Shown here in pieces: positions 7,732 through 15,606 of a stretch of 18,693 nucleotides of DNA (the first letter of the stretch is position 1; the number at the start of each line of letters is the position of its first letter). Origin of the DNA: Clostridium sp. UBA3947. Its GTDB lineage: Bacteria > Bacillota > Clostridia > Clostridiales > Clostridiaceae. Under the pieces are notes generated by a model. That model was given only the letters and a program-made list of their open reading frames with translations. It was not told where the DNA came from and did no database searches. A program made the position numbers and the translations under genes. The stretch covers positions 37,741 through 56,433 of the forward strand of contig DGDR01000224.1 in assembly GCA_002385545.1 (NCBI GenBank). Direction: 5' to 3'.

Positions 7732-9183
7732 ATGAAAAAACTATTAGGATATTTGATTTATTTTTATATATTGCTTTTACCAATAGCCTTTGTAGAACCA
7801 TCTCCTTCAGATTTTCTTTTTATTGTCATTCTTATATTGGCTTTTGAATTAAGAATTCTTAATATAAAGAAGTTTCGTAAAAACAAGCTTGTTTTTAAGT
7901 GTATATTTGGCTTTATAGGCCTTAATGTAATATCCATTTTAAAGGCCGAAAATATATTTTCTTCTATAAAATATACTGCCATAACAATCTACCTACTGAT
8001 GCTGGCCATGATTATATTACTCTATGAGCCTAAAAAAGTTTTCAACCGAGTGTTGGGAATGAGAGGTGAAGGCCATGAAACTAATGACAGCAAGTATATG
8101 CTAATTTTTAATGCTTATGTAGTAGGTAGTACAGTATCTGCGGTGCTAGGCATCATGGGATACATAGGTATTATGCCTGAATGGTTAACCTATGACCCAT
8201 ACAGAACTCAAGGTTTGTTTAAGGACCCTAATGTTTTTGGGCCCTTCCTTGTTCCTACATTAGTAATATTAATTGATGACCTAAAGAAGAAAAAGGTTAT
8301 AAGATCAAAAGTTTATGTCCACATACTCTTACTATTTGTAAATGCCTTAGGTATACTCTTGTCCTTTTCTAGAGCTGCCTGGGCTTGTGCCTTACTGGCT
8401 ATAGCTATCTATTTTGCTTTAAGCCTAAAGAAGGAAAACCTAATTAAGGCCGCTTATCTTTGTGTTGGCTTAGCGGTGATTATGGGATTAGTGTGGCTAA
8501 TTCTACCAGACGGAGACTTTAAAGCCTTCATTGCAGAAAGGGCCAATTTGCAATTGTACGATTCAGAAAGGTTTTCGGTGCAGCAGGTAGGCTTAGAACT
8601 AGGCTATGATAAGCTAATTGGCTATGGTCCTGGACAATATGAAGATGTAGTTGAGAAAAGAATCGGCTTTAAACACTCTGCACATAGCTTGTATATACGA
8701 ACAATGCTGGAAAGTGGAAGCCTTTCATTAATCCTATTACTGACAGCCATAGGCAATATAATATATAGATTATTCCTGGCTGAAAGATATAGTAAGAAAA
8801 GGCTAGTGGTTAACTATTCGGTTCCAGTTTCTATAATGGTTTCCTTCATGGTTAATAGCATAGTAATTGATACTATTCACTGGAGGCATTTTTGGCTGTT
8901 TATAGGTATTTCCTTATCTATGCTTTGGGATGCCAGAGAAAAGGTTAAGCATGAGAGAAAGTACAAAGAAGTAAGAGTCATTGGTGGATATAGCCTAACA
9001 AGAGACTTAAGTTCTAAAGGAGCTACTGAAGCTACAAAAGGAAAGGAAAGGATAGTTGCAATAAATGAAAGGGAAGAGAAACTAATGAAGGAGCGAGAGA
9101 TAGAAGAAGCCTTGAGAGTATTAGAAAATGCACTGAAGGATGAGCTAAATCAGGGCTACAGTTTACGAGGAGGATTAAGATGA
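7732..9183 (+). CDS. O-antigen ligase/polymerase (Wzy-like) membrane protein
   Basis: 483 residues with about 10-11 hydrophobic segments between residues 5 and 400. It contains motifs typical of the Wzy/WaaL superfamily: GLFKDPNVFGPF in the first half, SFSRAAW next to a membrane segment, and HSLYIRTMLESG after a large outside loop. Within this operon the expected role is polymerisation of flipped lipid-linked repeat units on the outer membrane face; a ligase that attaches glycan to the wall or a lipid is the alternative. The ribosome binding site is weak (GGGTGG, 7719-7724), 64 bp after the fusion gene. A cytosolic tail of about 80 charged residues after residue 400, rich in Lys and Glu and probably helical, is longer than usual for the family. 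The gene end overlaps the next start (ATGA). Confidence 0.85.
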   Translation: MKKLLGYLIYFYILLLPIAFVEPSPSDFLFIVILILAFELRILNIKKFRKNKLVFKCIFGFIGLNVISILKAENIFSSIKYTAITIYLLMLAMIILLYEPKKVFNRVLGMRGEGHETNDSKYMLIFNAYVVGSTVSAVLGIMGYIGIMPEWLTYDPYRTQGLFKDPNVFGPFLVPTLVILIDDLKKKKVIRSKVYVHILLLFVNALGILLSFSRAAWACALLAIAIYFALSLKKENLIKAAYLCVGLAVIMGLVWLILPDGDFKAFIAERANLQLYDSERFSVQQVGLELGYDKLIGYGPGQYEDVVEKRIGFKHSAHSLYIRTMLESGSLSLILLLTAIGNIIYRLFLAERYSKKRLVVNYSVPVSIMVSFMVNSIVIDTIHWRHFWLFIGISLSMLWDAREKVKHERKYKEVRVIGGYSLTRDLSSKGATEATKGKERIVAINEREEKLMKEREIEEALRVLENALKDELNQGYSLRGGLR

Positions 9184-10934
9184 TACAAATGAAAGTGATA
9201 GATACTTTAGAAGAACTGCTTCAACATAAGGAAGAATGGGAGAGACTTCTAGATATTAATGGTTTGGATATACCCTTTATGGAGCTAGAATGGATTATTC
9301 CCTGGTGGAACATATTAAGAGAAAATCAAGAACTATATATTATAACCTTCCTTCATCAGGGAGAGGCTATAGGCTTTTGTCCCTTTATGAAGGAGAAAAA
9401 AAGAACATATACCGAAGTTCAGTTTATAGGGTATCCCGAGGCTTCTTATATGGACTTTTTGTTTGAGCCCTCCTTAAGAGAAGAGCTTGTTAAAAGATTT
9501 TTAGAGGAAGTAGGACTAATTAAAGATACTTATATATTTAATTTACATACCTTTGCCACAAGGTCTGAGAACTTTAATATTCTTCAAGAACATTTATCTC
9601 AGAAAGGAAAAAGGTTTTATACTAGGACAATTGATTGTCCATATATAGAAATTGGAGATAAAAGCTTTGAAGAATACTATAAGAAGAGAAGAAAGCATAC
9701 CTCAGTTAGAAGAATAAAAACTGCTGAAAATAAGATTGCTGAAGCAGGAGGAGTGTTTAAGTATTTTAATGCTAGTAGTTTAAAAGATAGAAAAGGATAT
9801 ATGGATAAGGTTTTCGAGATACATGATAAAAGGTGGTCTAAAAAGCTGGATACAAGCGACTTTTCCAGTGAAAAGAGCAAAAACTTTTTCACTGCCATAG
9901 CAACTAATGAAAATAAGAGATTAAGGGTATTGGTGGATTTTTTAACCCTGGATGATGAAATTGTAGCCTTTGAATATGGCTTAGTAGTAGGTAAAACTTA
10001 TGTAGGCTACAGAGCATGCCATGATGAGGATTTTTCTCCTCTTTCTCTTGGAAAGATAAGTTTAAAGGAGAATATAAAGAATATTTTTGAAAGTGGCTTA
10101 AAGGAATTTAATTTTGGTACAGGCTATGAAAGATATAAGCTAGAATGGACAGACAATCGAGGGGGACTCCATAAGCTAGTGTTTTCTAGCGATGATACCT
10201 ACACATCAAAAATCCTTTCATTTGTGATAATGAAGGAAAAGATTATAAGAAAAATGAAGTCCAATCCTAAGATTGTTAGCTTTAAAAGAAATACCTTAGG
10301 AAAGATTAAGTATATTTTTACATTTAACCATATAAAAGTAGCAATAAAAAATATAAGAGGAAGGCTTAGGCTGTACACAGGGAAGCAGCTGTTAAAAAAA
10401 GCCTGCTACAAACTTATATCCTCTAAATATTCTCATGTGAATATATTCAAGATGAAAAAGCCTAATACACTAGACTATAAATATGACGAGGCTTATTCAG
10501 CCACTATAGCTACTTTTAATGACGTTTATACCATAGCAGACTTTCTTAGCTGTAGTGTTCAAAAGGTAGTTGGCTATATGTATAAAGGAAATAAGTGCGC
10601 CATCATTAGATATAAGGATAAGATGGTAGGCTGCATATGGTATTCCTATAATTGTGAAAATAAAAAGTTAAAGCACCAGATTGATATTTTAGGTAGAAAG
10701 GTTCTCTTTATAAAGAAAATTGCTATAGATAAGAAATACCATATTAAAGATATACAATATGTCGGACTTACTTATATACATCAACAGATATCCAAGAAAG
10801 AAATCTACATAGGAGTTAAACATGAAAGTGTTCATGATCCAAATAAAACCTTGAAGGAAATGTTAATTCCCCAATATTGTATAAAAATAAGGAAGGTGCT
10901 TAATAGAGAGAAACTTACTTTAGGGGAGGTATGA
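9180..10934 (+). CDS. FemAB/CelD-like acyltransferase with an additional C-terminal domain
   Basis: 584 residues in two parts. The first, about 1-350, matches the CelD/BcsL acetyltransferase (FemAB-related GNAT) fold. It has an N-terminal region ending in LEWIIPWW, then from about 165 a segment EEYYKKRRKHTSVRRIKTAE, and near 310-325 the motif FGTGYERYKLEW. The second part, from about 420, looks like another small GNAT-like half (RYKDKMVGCIWYS; a later FIKKIAIDKKYH), but its assignment is weak. No membrane segment is apparent. Such proteins transfer acyl or aminoacyl groups to sugars; here the target would be the glycan of this operon, before or after assembly. ATG 9180 overlaps the upstream TGA and follows GAGGAGG, indicating translational coupling. 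Members usually have only the first part, so the length is notable. Confidence 0.75.
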   Translation: MIQMKVIDTLEELLQHKEEWERLLDINGLDIPFMELEWIIPWWNILRENQELYIITFLHQGEAIGFCPFMKEKKRTYTEVQFIGYPEASYMDFLFEPSLREELVKRFLEEVGLIKDTYIFNLHTFATRSENFNILQEHLSQKGKRFYTRTIDCPYIEIGDKSFEEYYKKRRKHTSVRRIKTAENKIAEAGGVFKYFNASSLKDRKGYMDKVFEIHDKRWSKKLDTSDFSSEKSKNFFTAIATNENKRLRVLVDFLTLDDEIVAFEYGLVVGKTYVGYRACHDEDFSPLSLGKISLKENIKNIFESGLKEFNFGTGYERYKLEWTDNRGGLHKLVFSSDDTYTSKILSFVIMKEKIIRKMKSNPKIVSFKRNTLGKIKYIFTFNHIKVAIKNIRGRLRLYTGKQLLKKACYKLISSKYSHVNIFKMKKPNTLDYKYDEAYSATIATFNDVYTIADFLSCSVQKVVGYMYKGNKCAIIRYKDKMVGCIWYSYNCENKKLKHQIDILGRKVLFIKKIAIDKKYHIKDIQYVGLTYIHQQISKKEIYIGVKHESVHDPNKTLKEMLIPQYCIKIRKVLNREKLTLGEV

Positions 10935-10941
10935 TAACTAA

Positions 10942-11838
10942 ATGAAAGCTATTTTTTGGATTAAGAAGCTTATTAAGCTTATATGTGTACCAAGCGGAAT
11001 TATATATAATATTATTTCTAAAAGAAATAAGGGTATAAAAATTTTAATGTATCACAGAGTAAAAGATGATGTACAAATGGAGCTATCAGTAAATACAAAA
11101 GATTTTCAATGGCAGATGGAGTATTTAAAAAGAAAGGGCTATAAAGTAATATCCATGGACGAGGCTTGTGAAAGAATAAAAAATAAGAATCTAGAGGATA
11201 AGCTTGTTGTTCTAACCTTCGATGATGGATATGAAGATTACTATCACCATGCCTATCCTATCCTTGAGAAGTATGGTTATCCCTCCATGGTATATTTGGT
11301 ACCATCATACATTGAGAGGAAAAAGGTCTTTTGGTGGGATGAAGCCCTAGGGGAAAGCCCCCTGTTGAGCTGGCAACAGATTAAGGAGCTACAGGATAAA
11401 GGCTTAACTAGCTTTGGTTCTCATACATGGAGTCACACTAATTTAAGAGAAACGGATATAAAAACAATTAGACAGGAGTTAACTCAGTCGAAAAATTACA
11501 TAGAAGACAAGCTAAATATTCCTGTAAAGCATTTTGCTTACCCAGGAGGTTACAATAATGGACTTTCACAAAAGCTAGTGAAGGGTATATACACTTCTGG
11601 AACATGTATATGTGACGGTATCAGTACCTATAAGGCTAGTTTATCTGGAGACCTATCAAAAATAGCAAGAGTACCTGTGCAAAAAAGTGATGGTAAGGTC
11701 TTGTTTGCCGCTAGGTTAAGAGGCTGGATATGGTTTGAAAAGGCCGTTTGTCGCTATAAGAAGTTAAAAAATAACAAAAAAGTAAGAAAATATAGTTCTA
11801 TAAAATCCGGGGAAAGCAGGTGCGTGGTAAATGAATAG
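10942..11838 (+). CDS. Polysaccharide deacetylase, NodB/CE4 family
   Basis: 298 residues. The CE4 core runs from about residue 33 to 210, with the family motifs in order: MYHRV, motif 1 TFDDGY (Asp94 and Asp95, base and metal ligand), motif 2 SHTWSH (His161 and His165, metal ligands), and FAYPGG (about 198-203). The metal-binding triad is complete, so the enzyme should be active. It would remove N-acetyl or O-acetyl groups from a glycan. There is no clear signal peptide, only a basic hydrophobic stretch (FWIKKLIKLICVPSGIIYNI) that could anchor it to the membrane, so the site of action is uncertain. GGGAGG lies 12 bp before the start and the gene follows its neighbour by 7 bp. The last 8 bases overlap the sugar transferase gene. 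The position supports modification of this operon's polymer. Confidence 0.9.
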   Translation: MKAIFWIKKLIKLICVPSGIIYNIISKRNKGIKILMYHRVKDDVQMELSVNTKDFQWQMEYLKRKGYKVISMDEACERIKNKNLEDKLVVLTFDDGYEDYYHHAYPILEKYGYPSMVYLVPSYIERKKVFWWDEALGESPLLSWQQIKELQDKGLTSFGSHTWSHTNLRETDIKTIRQELTQSKNYIEDKLNIPVKHFAYPGGYNNGLSQKLVKGIYTSGTCICDGISTYKASLSGDLSKIARVPVQKSDGKVLFAARLRGWIWFEKAVCRYKKLKNNKKVRKYSSIKSGESRCVVNE

Positions 11839-12487
11839 TCAAAGTTATTTACTAAGAGCTAGAGGACATAAGTATCAAAATAGCTTAATATACTTAAATA
11901 GTAAGGTTTATTATGACTTTGTAAAAAGACTAGCGGACATTATAATTTGCTCTGTTGCATTAGTTATTACCGCCCCCATAATTATAATTGCATGCTTAGC
12001 GGTAGTATTAACATCCAAGGGTTCACCAATATTTACTCAAGAGAGATTAGGACTTTGGGGCAAAAAGTTTAAGATATATAAAATTAGATCCATGTACATA
12101 GATGCGGAAGCCAATGGCAAGCCTCAATTGGCTAAGGTAAATGACCAGAGAATTACCCCCGTAGGAAGATTTATAAGGAAAACAAGAATAGATGAATTAC
12201 CTCAGCTTATCAATGTAATAAAAGGAGACATGAGCATTATAGGACCAAGACCAGAAAGAGAGTATTTTTATCAGGAATACAGCAAGACCCTGCCTGAATT
12301 CTACAACAGACTTCAGGTAAAGCCAGGCATAACTGGCTTAGCTCAAGTATCCGCTGGTTATGATATCTCTCCTGAGGAAAAGCTTAAATATGATATGGAA
12401 TATATTCAGTATAGAAATTTTTTATTTGATATAAAAATTGTGCTGAAAACTGTGGTTGTGATGGTGACAGGTAGAGGAGCAATATGA
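11831..12487 (+). CDS. Undecaprenyl-phosphate sugar phosphotransferase (priming transferase)
   Basis: 218 residues, the size of short bacterial sugar transferases (the catalytic part of WbaP/WcaJ, or PglC-like). After a basic KRLADI, a hydrophobic segment (about 34-61) forms the membrane hairpin. The catalytic region follows: RLGLWGKKFKIYKIRSM (about 72-88), RKTRIDELPQLINV with the active Asp-Glu pair, GPRPE (138-142) and PGITGLAQV (165-173). The enzyme moves a sugar-1-phosphate from a nucleotide sugar to undecaprenyl phosphate at the inner membrane face, the first committed step of the pathway. It is unusual but not rare for the priming gene to be last in the operon. It overlaps the deacetylase gene by 8 bp. 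Family members often end in GRGAI-like sequences as here, so TGA 12485-12487 is taken as the genuine end. Confidence 0.93.
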   Translation: MNSQSYLLRARGHKYQNSLIYLNSKVYYDFVKRLADIIICSVALVITAPIIIIACLAVVLTSKGSPIFTQERLGLWGKKFKIYKIRSMYIDAEANGKPQLAKVNDQRITPVGRFIRKTRIDELPQLINVIKGDMSIIGPRPEREYFYQEYSKTLPEFYNRLQVKPGITGLAQVSAGYDISPEEKLKYDMEYIQYRNFLFDIKIVLKTVVVMVTGRGAI

Positions 12488-12806
12488 TGGGAGAGGTTAG
12501 AAGGTGATTTTTCGCTGACTCATTGCCAGGGTATAGTTGGCAGCGGATGTGATGGTGGAATGGATGGCAGATTTCTAGATTAGGATGTCTTACGGTAGCC
12601 GACGATGGTGCTAGATGAATATAATATATGGATTCAAGGCTATATTGCTTTGTTATAAAGAAGTGTTGATTAATATATATTAGAGCTTGTCAGCCTTTCA
12701 AGCTTGTTCACATTTCCTCCTCAACCCTTTTTTGAAACAAAGCTACATAGCTTTAATCATAGGTCTGATATGAGGGGGTGGAGCTCAGATATCAGAGGCT
12801 AGAAAA
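12488..12806. other. Non-coding, hairpin-rich spacer after the polysaccharide operon
   Basis: No convincing gene is seen in 319 bp. The first part (to about 12620) is GC-richer than the rest and carries a GGATGTGATGGTGGAATGG run. Further on there are several inverted repeats: AGCTTG/CAAGCT (12684-12689 and 12699-12704), AAAGCTA/TAGCTTT (12739-12745 and 12748-12754) and TCTGATAT/ATATCAGA (12764-12771 and 12789-12796). It may be a structured 3' untranslated region, an RNA gene or a gene remnant; the sequence does not decide. Confidence 0.4.
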
Positions 12807-12840
12807 AATGCCGTAGCTGGTTTAGACCAGTTACGGCATT
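12807..12840 (-). terminator. Strong terminator of the minus-strand ABC-F gene, possibly bidirectional
   Basis: A 15-bp stem (12807-12821 with 12826-12840, one non-Watson-Crick pair) closes the loop TTAG. On the minus strand it is followed by a run of six T, the classical form, and it lies about 90 bp beyond the ABC-F stop. On the plus strand the following TTTCCCTTT is a weaker tract, so it may also end the polysaccharide transcript. Confidence 0.8.
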
Positions 12841-12929
12841 TCCCTTTCATCAGATTGTCTCTCTCTATGCTATAGTTGTATGTTAACATAGATTATAGGG
12901 AGTTATTAAAAAATTTTTTGATCAAATCC

Positions 12930-14519
12930 TTAAAGTCCAAGGCTTTCTAAGTATTCATCATAAGTCATTCTCTTATCCGCAATGCCATCCTCAGTAATAA
13001 CAATAATTCTATTTGCTATAGTTTGGATAAACTGATGGTCATGGGAAGTAAAGAGAATATTGCTCTTGAAGTCCCTAAGACCGTTATTTAATGCAGTGAT
13101 AGATTCAAGATCAAGATGGTTTGTAGGCTGATCTATAACTAGAACATTGGCATTGCTTAGCATCATTCTAGCTAGCATACATCGTACTCTTTCACCACCA
13201 GATAAAACCTTAGCCGCCTTTAGAGCTTCTTCACCGGAAAATAACATTCTGCCTAGGAAGCCTCTTAAGTAGCTTTCGGATTTTTCCTCGGAGAATTGTC
13301 TCAACCAGTCTACTAGGTTTAAGTCACAGTCATTGAAAAATTCAGAATTATCCTTAGGGAAATAAGAGGTAGTAATTGTAATACCCCACTTATATTCTCC
13401 GCTGTCTGGCTCCATTTCTCCCATAAGTATTTTGAATAAGGTGGTAACAGCAAGGTCATTATCTGCTAAAAAGGCTATTTTATCATCTTTTGATACCATA
13501 AAGCTTACATTGTTAAGAACCTTAACGCCATCTATAGTCTTTGTTAGGCCCTCTACTCTTAGAATGTCGTTACCAACCTCCCTTTCAGGCTTGAAGCCAA
13601 CGAAAGGATATCTTCTGCTGGAAGGCTGAATGTCTTCCACAGTGATTTTTTCTAAGAGCTTTTTTCTAGAAGTAGCCTGTCTGGACTTAGAAGCATTAGC
13701 ACTAAATCTAGCAATAAACTCTTGAAGGGCTTTGATTTTTTCTTCCTTCTTCTTGTTCTGATCCTTCATTAACTGTAGGGCAAGCTGACTGGATTCATAC
13801 CAGAAGTCATAGTTTCCTACATATAGCTTAATCTTTCCATAGTCAACGTCGGCCATATGAGTACATACCTTATTTAAGAAGTGTCTGTCGTGGGATACCA
13901 CTATAACAGTACCTTCAAAGTTTATAAGGAACTCCTCTAGCCAGTTAATAGACTTTATATCCAAGTGGTTGGTAGGCTCGTCAAGAATAAGAACTCCTGG
14001 CTTGCCAAAGAGAGCTTGGGCTAAAAGAATCTTAACCTTTTCTCCACCTTCTAGCTCCCCTACCTTCTTATCATGGAGCTCTGTGCCTATGCCTAGGCCC
14101 TGTAATAGTGAAGAAGCCTCAGCCTCAGCTTCCCAGCCGTTTAATTCTGCAAATTCTGCCTCTAATTCGGAAGCCTTGATACCATCCTCGTCGGTAAAAT
14201 CAGCCTTGGAATACAGGGCTTCCTTTTCCTGCATAATTTCATATAATCTTGGATTTCCCATTATTACTGTCTCAATAACACCATAATCGTCATATTGATA
14301 GTGGTCCTGCTTTAACACAGACATTCTAACACCGGGATCAATGCTAACTTCCCCAGTATTAGGCTCGATTTCTCCAGAAAGTATTTTTAAAAAGGTACTT
14401 TTGCCTGCGCCGTTGGCACCAATAACTCCATAGCAATTGCCTGGGGTAAACTTTAAATTAACATCTTCAAAAAGCTTACGACCGCCATATCTTAAGCTTA
14501 CATTTGTAACTGTTATCAC
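12930..14519 (-). CDS. ABC-F family ATPase (YkpA/YbiT-like) with degenerate second ATP site
   Basis: 529 residues with two ATPase domains and no membrane segments. Domain 1 has Walker A GANGAGKS (34-41), signature LEGGE (156-160), Walker B LILDEP with Glu181, and SHDRHF. A lysine-rich linker (about 245-300) joins domain 2, which has signature LSGGE (439-443) but lacks the P-loop lysine: LADNDLAVTTLF has Val358 where Lys is expected. Its Walker B reads VIDQPTNHLD, with Gln464 in place of the catalytic Glu. The order of features matches the YkpA/YbiT group of translation-associated ABC-F proteins, which act at the ribosome. The start is GTG 14517-14519 with AAGGA about 10 bp upstream; no closer ATG fits. 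A moderate promoter lies upstream and a strong terminator follows. Specific function unknown; a resistance role is less likely than for the first ABC-F. Confidence 0.9.
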   Translation of the reverse strand: MITVTNVSLRYGGRKLFEDVNLKFTPGNCYGVIGANGAGKSTFLKILSGEIEPNTGEVSIDPGVRMSVLKQDHYQYDDYGVIETVIMGNPRLYEIMQEKEALYSKADFTDEDGIKASELEAEFAELNGWEAEAEASSLLQGLGIGTELHDKKVGELEGGEKVKILLAQALFGKPGVLILDEPTNHLDIKSINWLEEFLINFEGTVIVVSHDRHFLNKVCTHMADVDYGKIKLYVGNYDFWYESSQLALQLMKDQNKKKEEKIKALQEFIARFSANASKSRQATSRKKLLEKITVEDIQPSSRRYPFVGFKPEREVGNDILRVEGLTKTIDGVKVLNNVSFMVSKDDKIAFLADNDLAVTTLFKILMGEMEPDSGEYKWGITITTSYFPKDNSEFFNDCDLNLVDWLRQFSEEKSESYLRGFLGRMLFSGEEALKAAKVLSGGERVRCMLARMMLSNANVLVIDQPTNHLDLESITALNNGLRDFKSNILFTSHDHQFIQTIANRIIVITEDGIADKRMTYDEYLESLGL

Positions 14520-14591
14520 TAATAAATCATCCTTTTCCTATAATATAATATTAATAAGCTGTGTCAGCTGCATATTTAATCATGCCTTGCT

Positions 14592-14597
14592 ATTATA
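14592..14597 (-). promoter_or_regulatory. Possible -10 element for the minus-strand ABC-F gene
   Basis: On the minus strand a perfect TATAAT within GATATAATAGC lies about 75 bp upstream of the GTG start. No recognisable -35 is present at 16-18 bp. A small inverted repeat (AGCTG-TGT-CAGCT, 14557-14569) sits in the resulting leader. Confidence 0.3.
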
Positions 14598-14645
14598 TCA
14601 TATATCCAAGATTAACTCATTAGTTTTGCATAAATATAATGTTTC

Positions 14646-15314
14646 CTATAGCCTTAAGAATTGAAACCAAGCTTCAATTTGAGCCACAATTTCAGCTTGA
14701 CCAGGCAAAAAGGGGGTAGCAGAAGCAGCAAATTGATTTAATGTTGCCATACGTTCCGTGGGAGAGGAAGAGCTAAGCTCTATAATTCTACAAGGGGAAG
14801 GTGCAATATGAGTACCAAAGTTATTAGCCAGCTGCAAGGCCTTCTGGGAAGCATTTTTTACGGCTATGTCTAAGGCCTGCTGATAATAAGCAGAGGGGTT
14901 TTCTACAGAAAAGCTTATGTCCTCCACACGATTGGCTCCACTAGCTGTGGCTGTGTCTATTATTTCACCTATTATGGTAAAGTCCTTAATTATTATGGAT
15001 AGAATATTACTAACTCTGTAGCCCCTAAAAACCTGGCGGCCTTCAATATAATCATACTGGGGTTGAATTTCAAAGGATGCGGTGCTTATATCCTGATTAG
15101 GAATGTTTAACCTATTTAGACTATCTAGAACTGCATTTGATTTGGCGGTATTTTCCCTTTGGGCTCTTTCCAAGCTTTTATCCTCTGTTACAACACCTAT
15201 TCTTATATTAGCCTTAGTGGGATCTGCACTTACGGTGCCTATTCCAATTACTTTTAATATACCTTCCTGAGGATTACAAGGGGATATTGGACGTTGATAG
15301 TTATAAGTAATCAT
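14646..15314 (-). CDS. SIMPL-domain (DUF541) protein
   Basis: 222 residues, essentially one SIMPL domain. Recognisable stretches are GILKVIGIGTVSADPTKANI near the N-terminus, the RAQRENTAKSNAVLDSL helix, DISTASFEIQPQYDY, and GYRVSNILSIIIKD. Proteins of this family are mostly exported or membrane-associated with poorly defined roles; some associate with stress responses. This one has no signal peptide or membrane segment and begins directly with MITYNYQRPISPCNPQ, so it is probably cytosolic. The start at 15314 has a weak GAAGG site about 9 bp upstream. It faces the same way as the ABC-F gene 126 bp downstream, with no clear terminator between, so readthrough is possible. It is the left neighbour of the repeat-flanked cassette. 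Family call firm, function unknown. Confidence 0.85.
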   Translation of the reverse strand: MITYNYQRPISPCNPQEGILKVIGIGTVSADPTKANIRIGVVTEDKSLERAQRENTAKSNAVLDSLNRLNIPNQDISTASFEIQPQYDYIEGRQVFRGYRVSNILSIIIKDFTIIGEIIDTATASGANRVEDISFSVENPSAYYQQALDIAVKNASQKALQLANNFGTHIAPSPCRIIELSSSSPTERMATLNQFAASATPFLPGQAEIVAQIEAWFQFLRL

Positions 15315-15370
15315 AAATATAAACCTTCATTGTAATTATTGCACAATATATATTATTGCCGTAAATCTAG

Positions 15371-15389
15371 AAAGGGTTACTAAAATAAT
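15371..15389 (+). repeat. 19-bp direct repeat, left copy
   Basis: AAAGGGTTACTAAAATAAT is repeated exactly and in the same orientation at 18294-18312. The match breaks at both ends in the flanking base (G versus A before, G versus T after). The two copies bracket the ABC-transporter cassette. Each also lies 16-23 bp upstream of a promoter -35, so a regulatory role is the alternative to an insertion footprint. Confidence 0.8.
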
Positions 15390-15412
15390 GAAGCTGATAT
15401 TAAATTAAATTT

Positions 15413-15441
15413 TTGACAAAAAGTGTTGATATGGGTAAAAT
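15413..15441 (+). promoter_or_regulatory. Promoter of the ABC cassette operon
   Basis: A perfect TTGACA (15413-15418), a 17-bp spacer and TAAAAT (15436-15441) form the best sigma-A-type promoter in the window. Initiation near 15448 would give a leader of about 21 nt before the small gene at 15469, which supports that gene being translated. Confidence 0.75.
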
Positions 15442-15468
15442 ATATAATATCGGTAAATAAAGTAAAAG

Positions 15469-15606
15469 ATGGACAAACTGTTTTCAGTTATTATTGCATT
15501 CATATGCATTCCGATTTTGATATTTTTACTGCAAGTATCAAACATGACGTTTAATGGAACGTCGATTTTTAATACACAGTGTAAATTTGGTTTAGGAGGA
15601 TACTGA
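15469..15606 (+). CDS. Small membrane peptide, first gene of the ABC cassette
   Basis: 45 residues, too short for usual gene calling. MDKL is followed by a hydrophobic stretch (FSVIIAFICIPILIFLL, about 5-21) that would span the membrane once, then a polar tail ending CKFGLGGY. Support is positional: the ATG lies about 21 nt after the predicted transcription start, and the TGA (15604-15606) overlaps the next ATG as TGATG, with the next gene's AGGAGG inside this one. Its own ribosome binding site is poor (AAAG only). I do not recognise the sequence. It could be a small subunit of the transporter, a secreted or anchored peptide cargo, or an upstream frame that only couples translation. Confidence 0.55.
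   Translation: MDKLFSVIIAFICIPILIFLLQVSNMTFNGTSIFNTQCKFGLGGY

Noticed and set aside
12485..12580. In-frame continuation of about 30 codons after the sugar transferase stop, suggesting readthrough
   Set aside because: The protein already ends with a typical family C-terminus, and the extension has no recognisable features.
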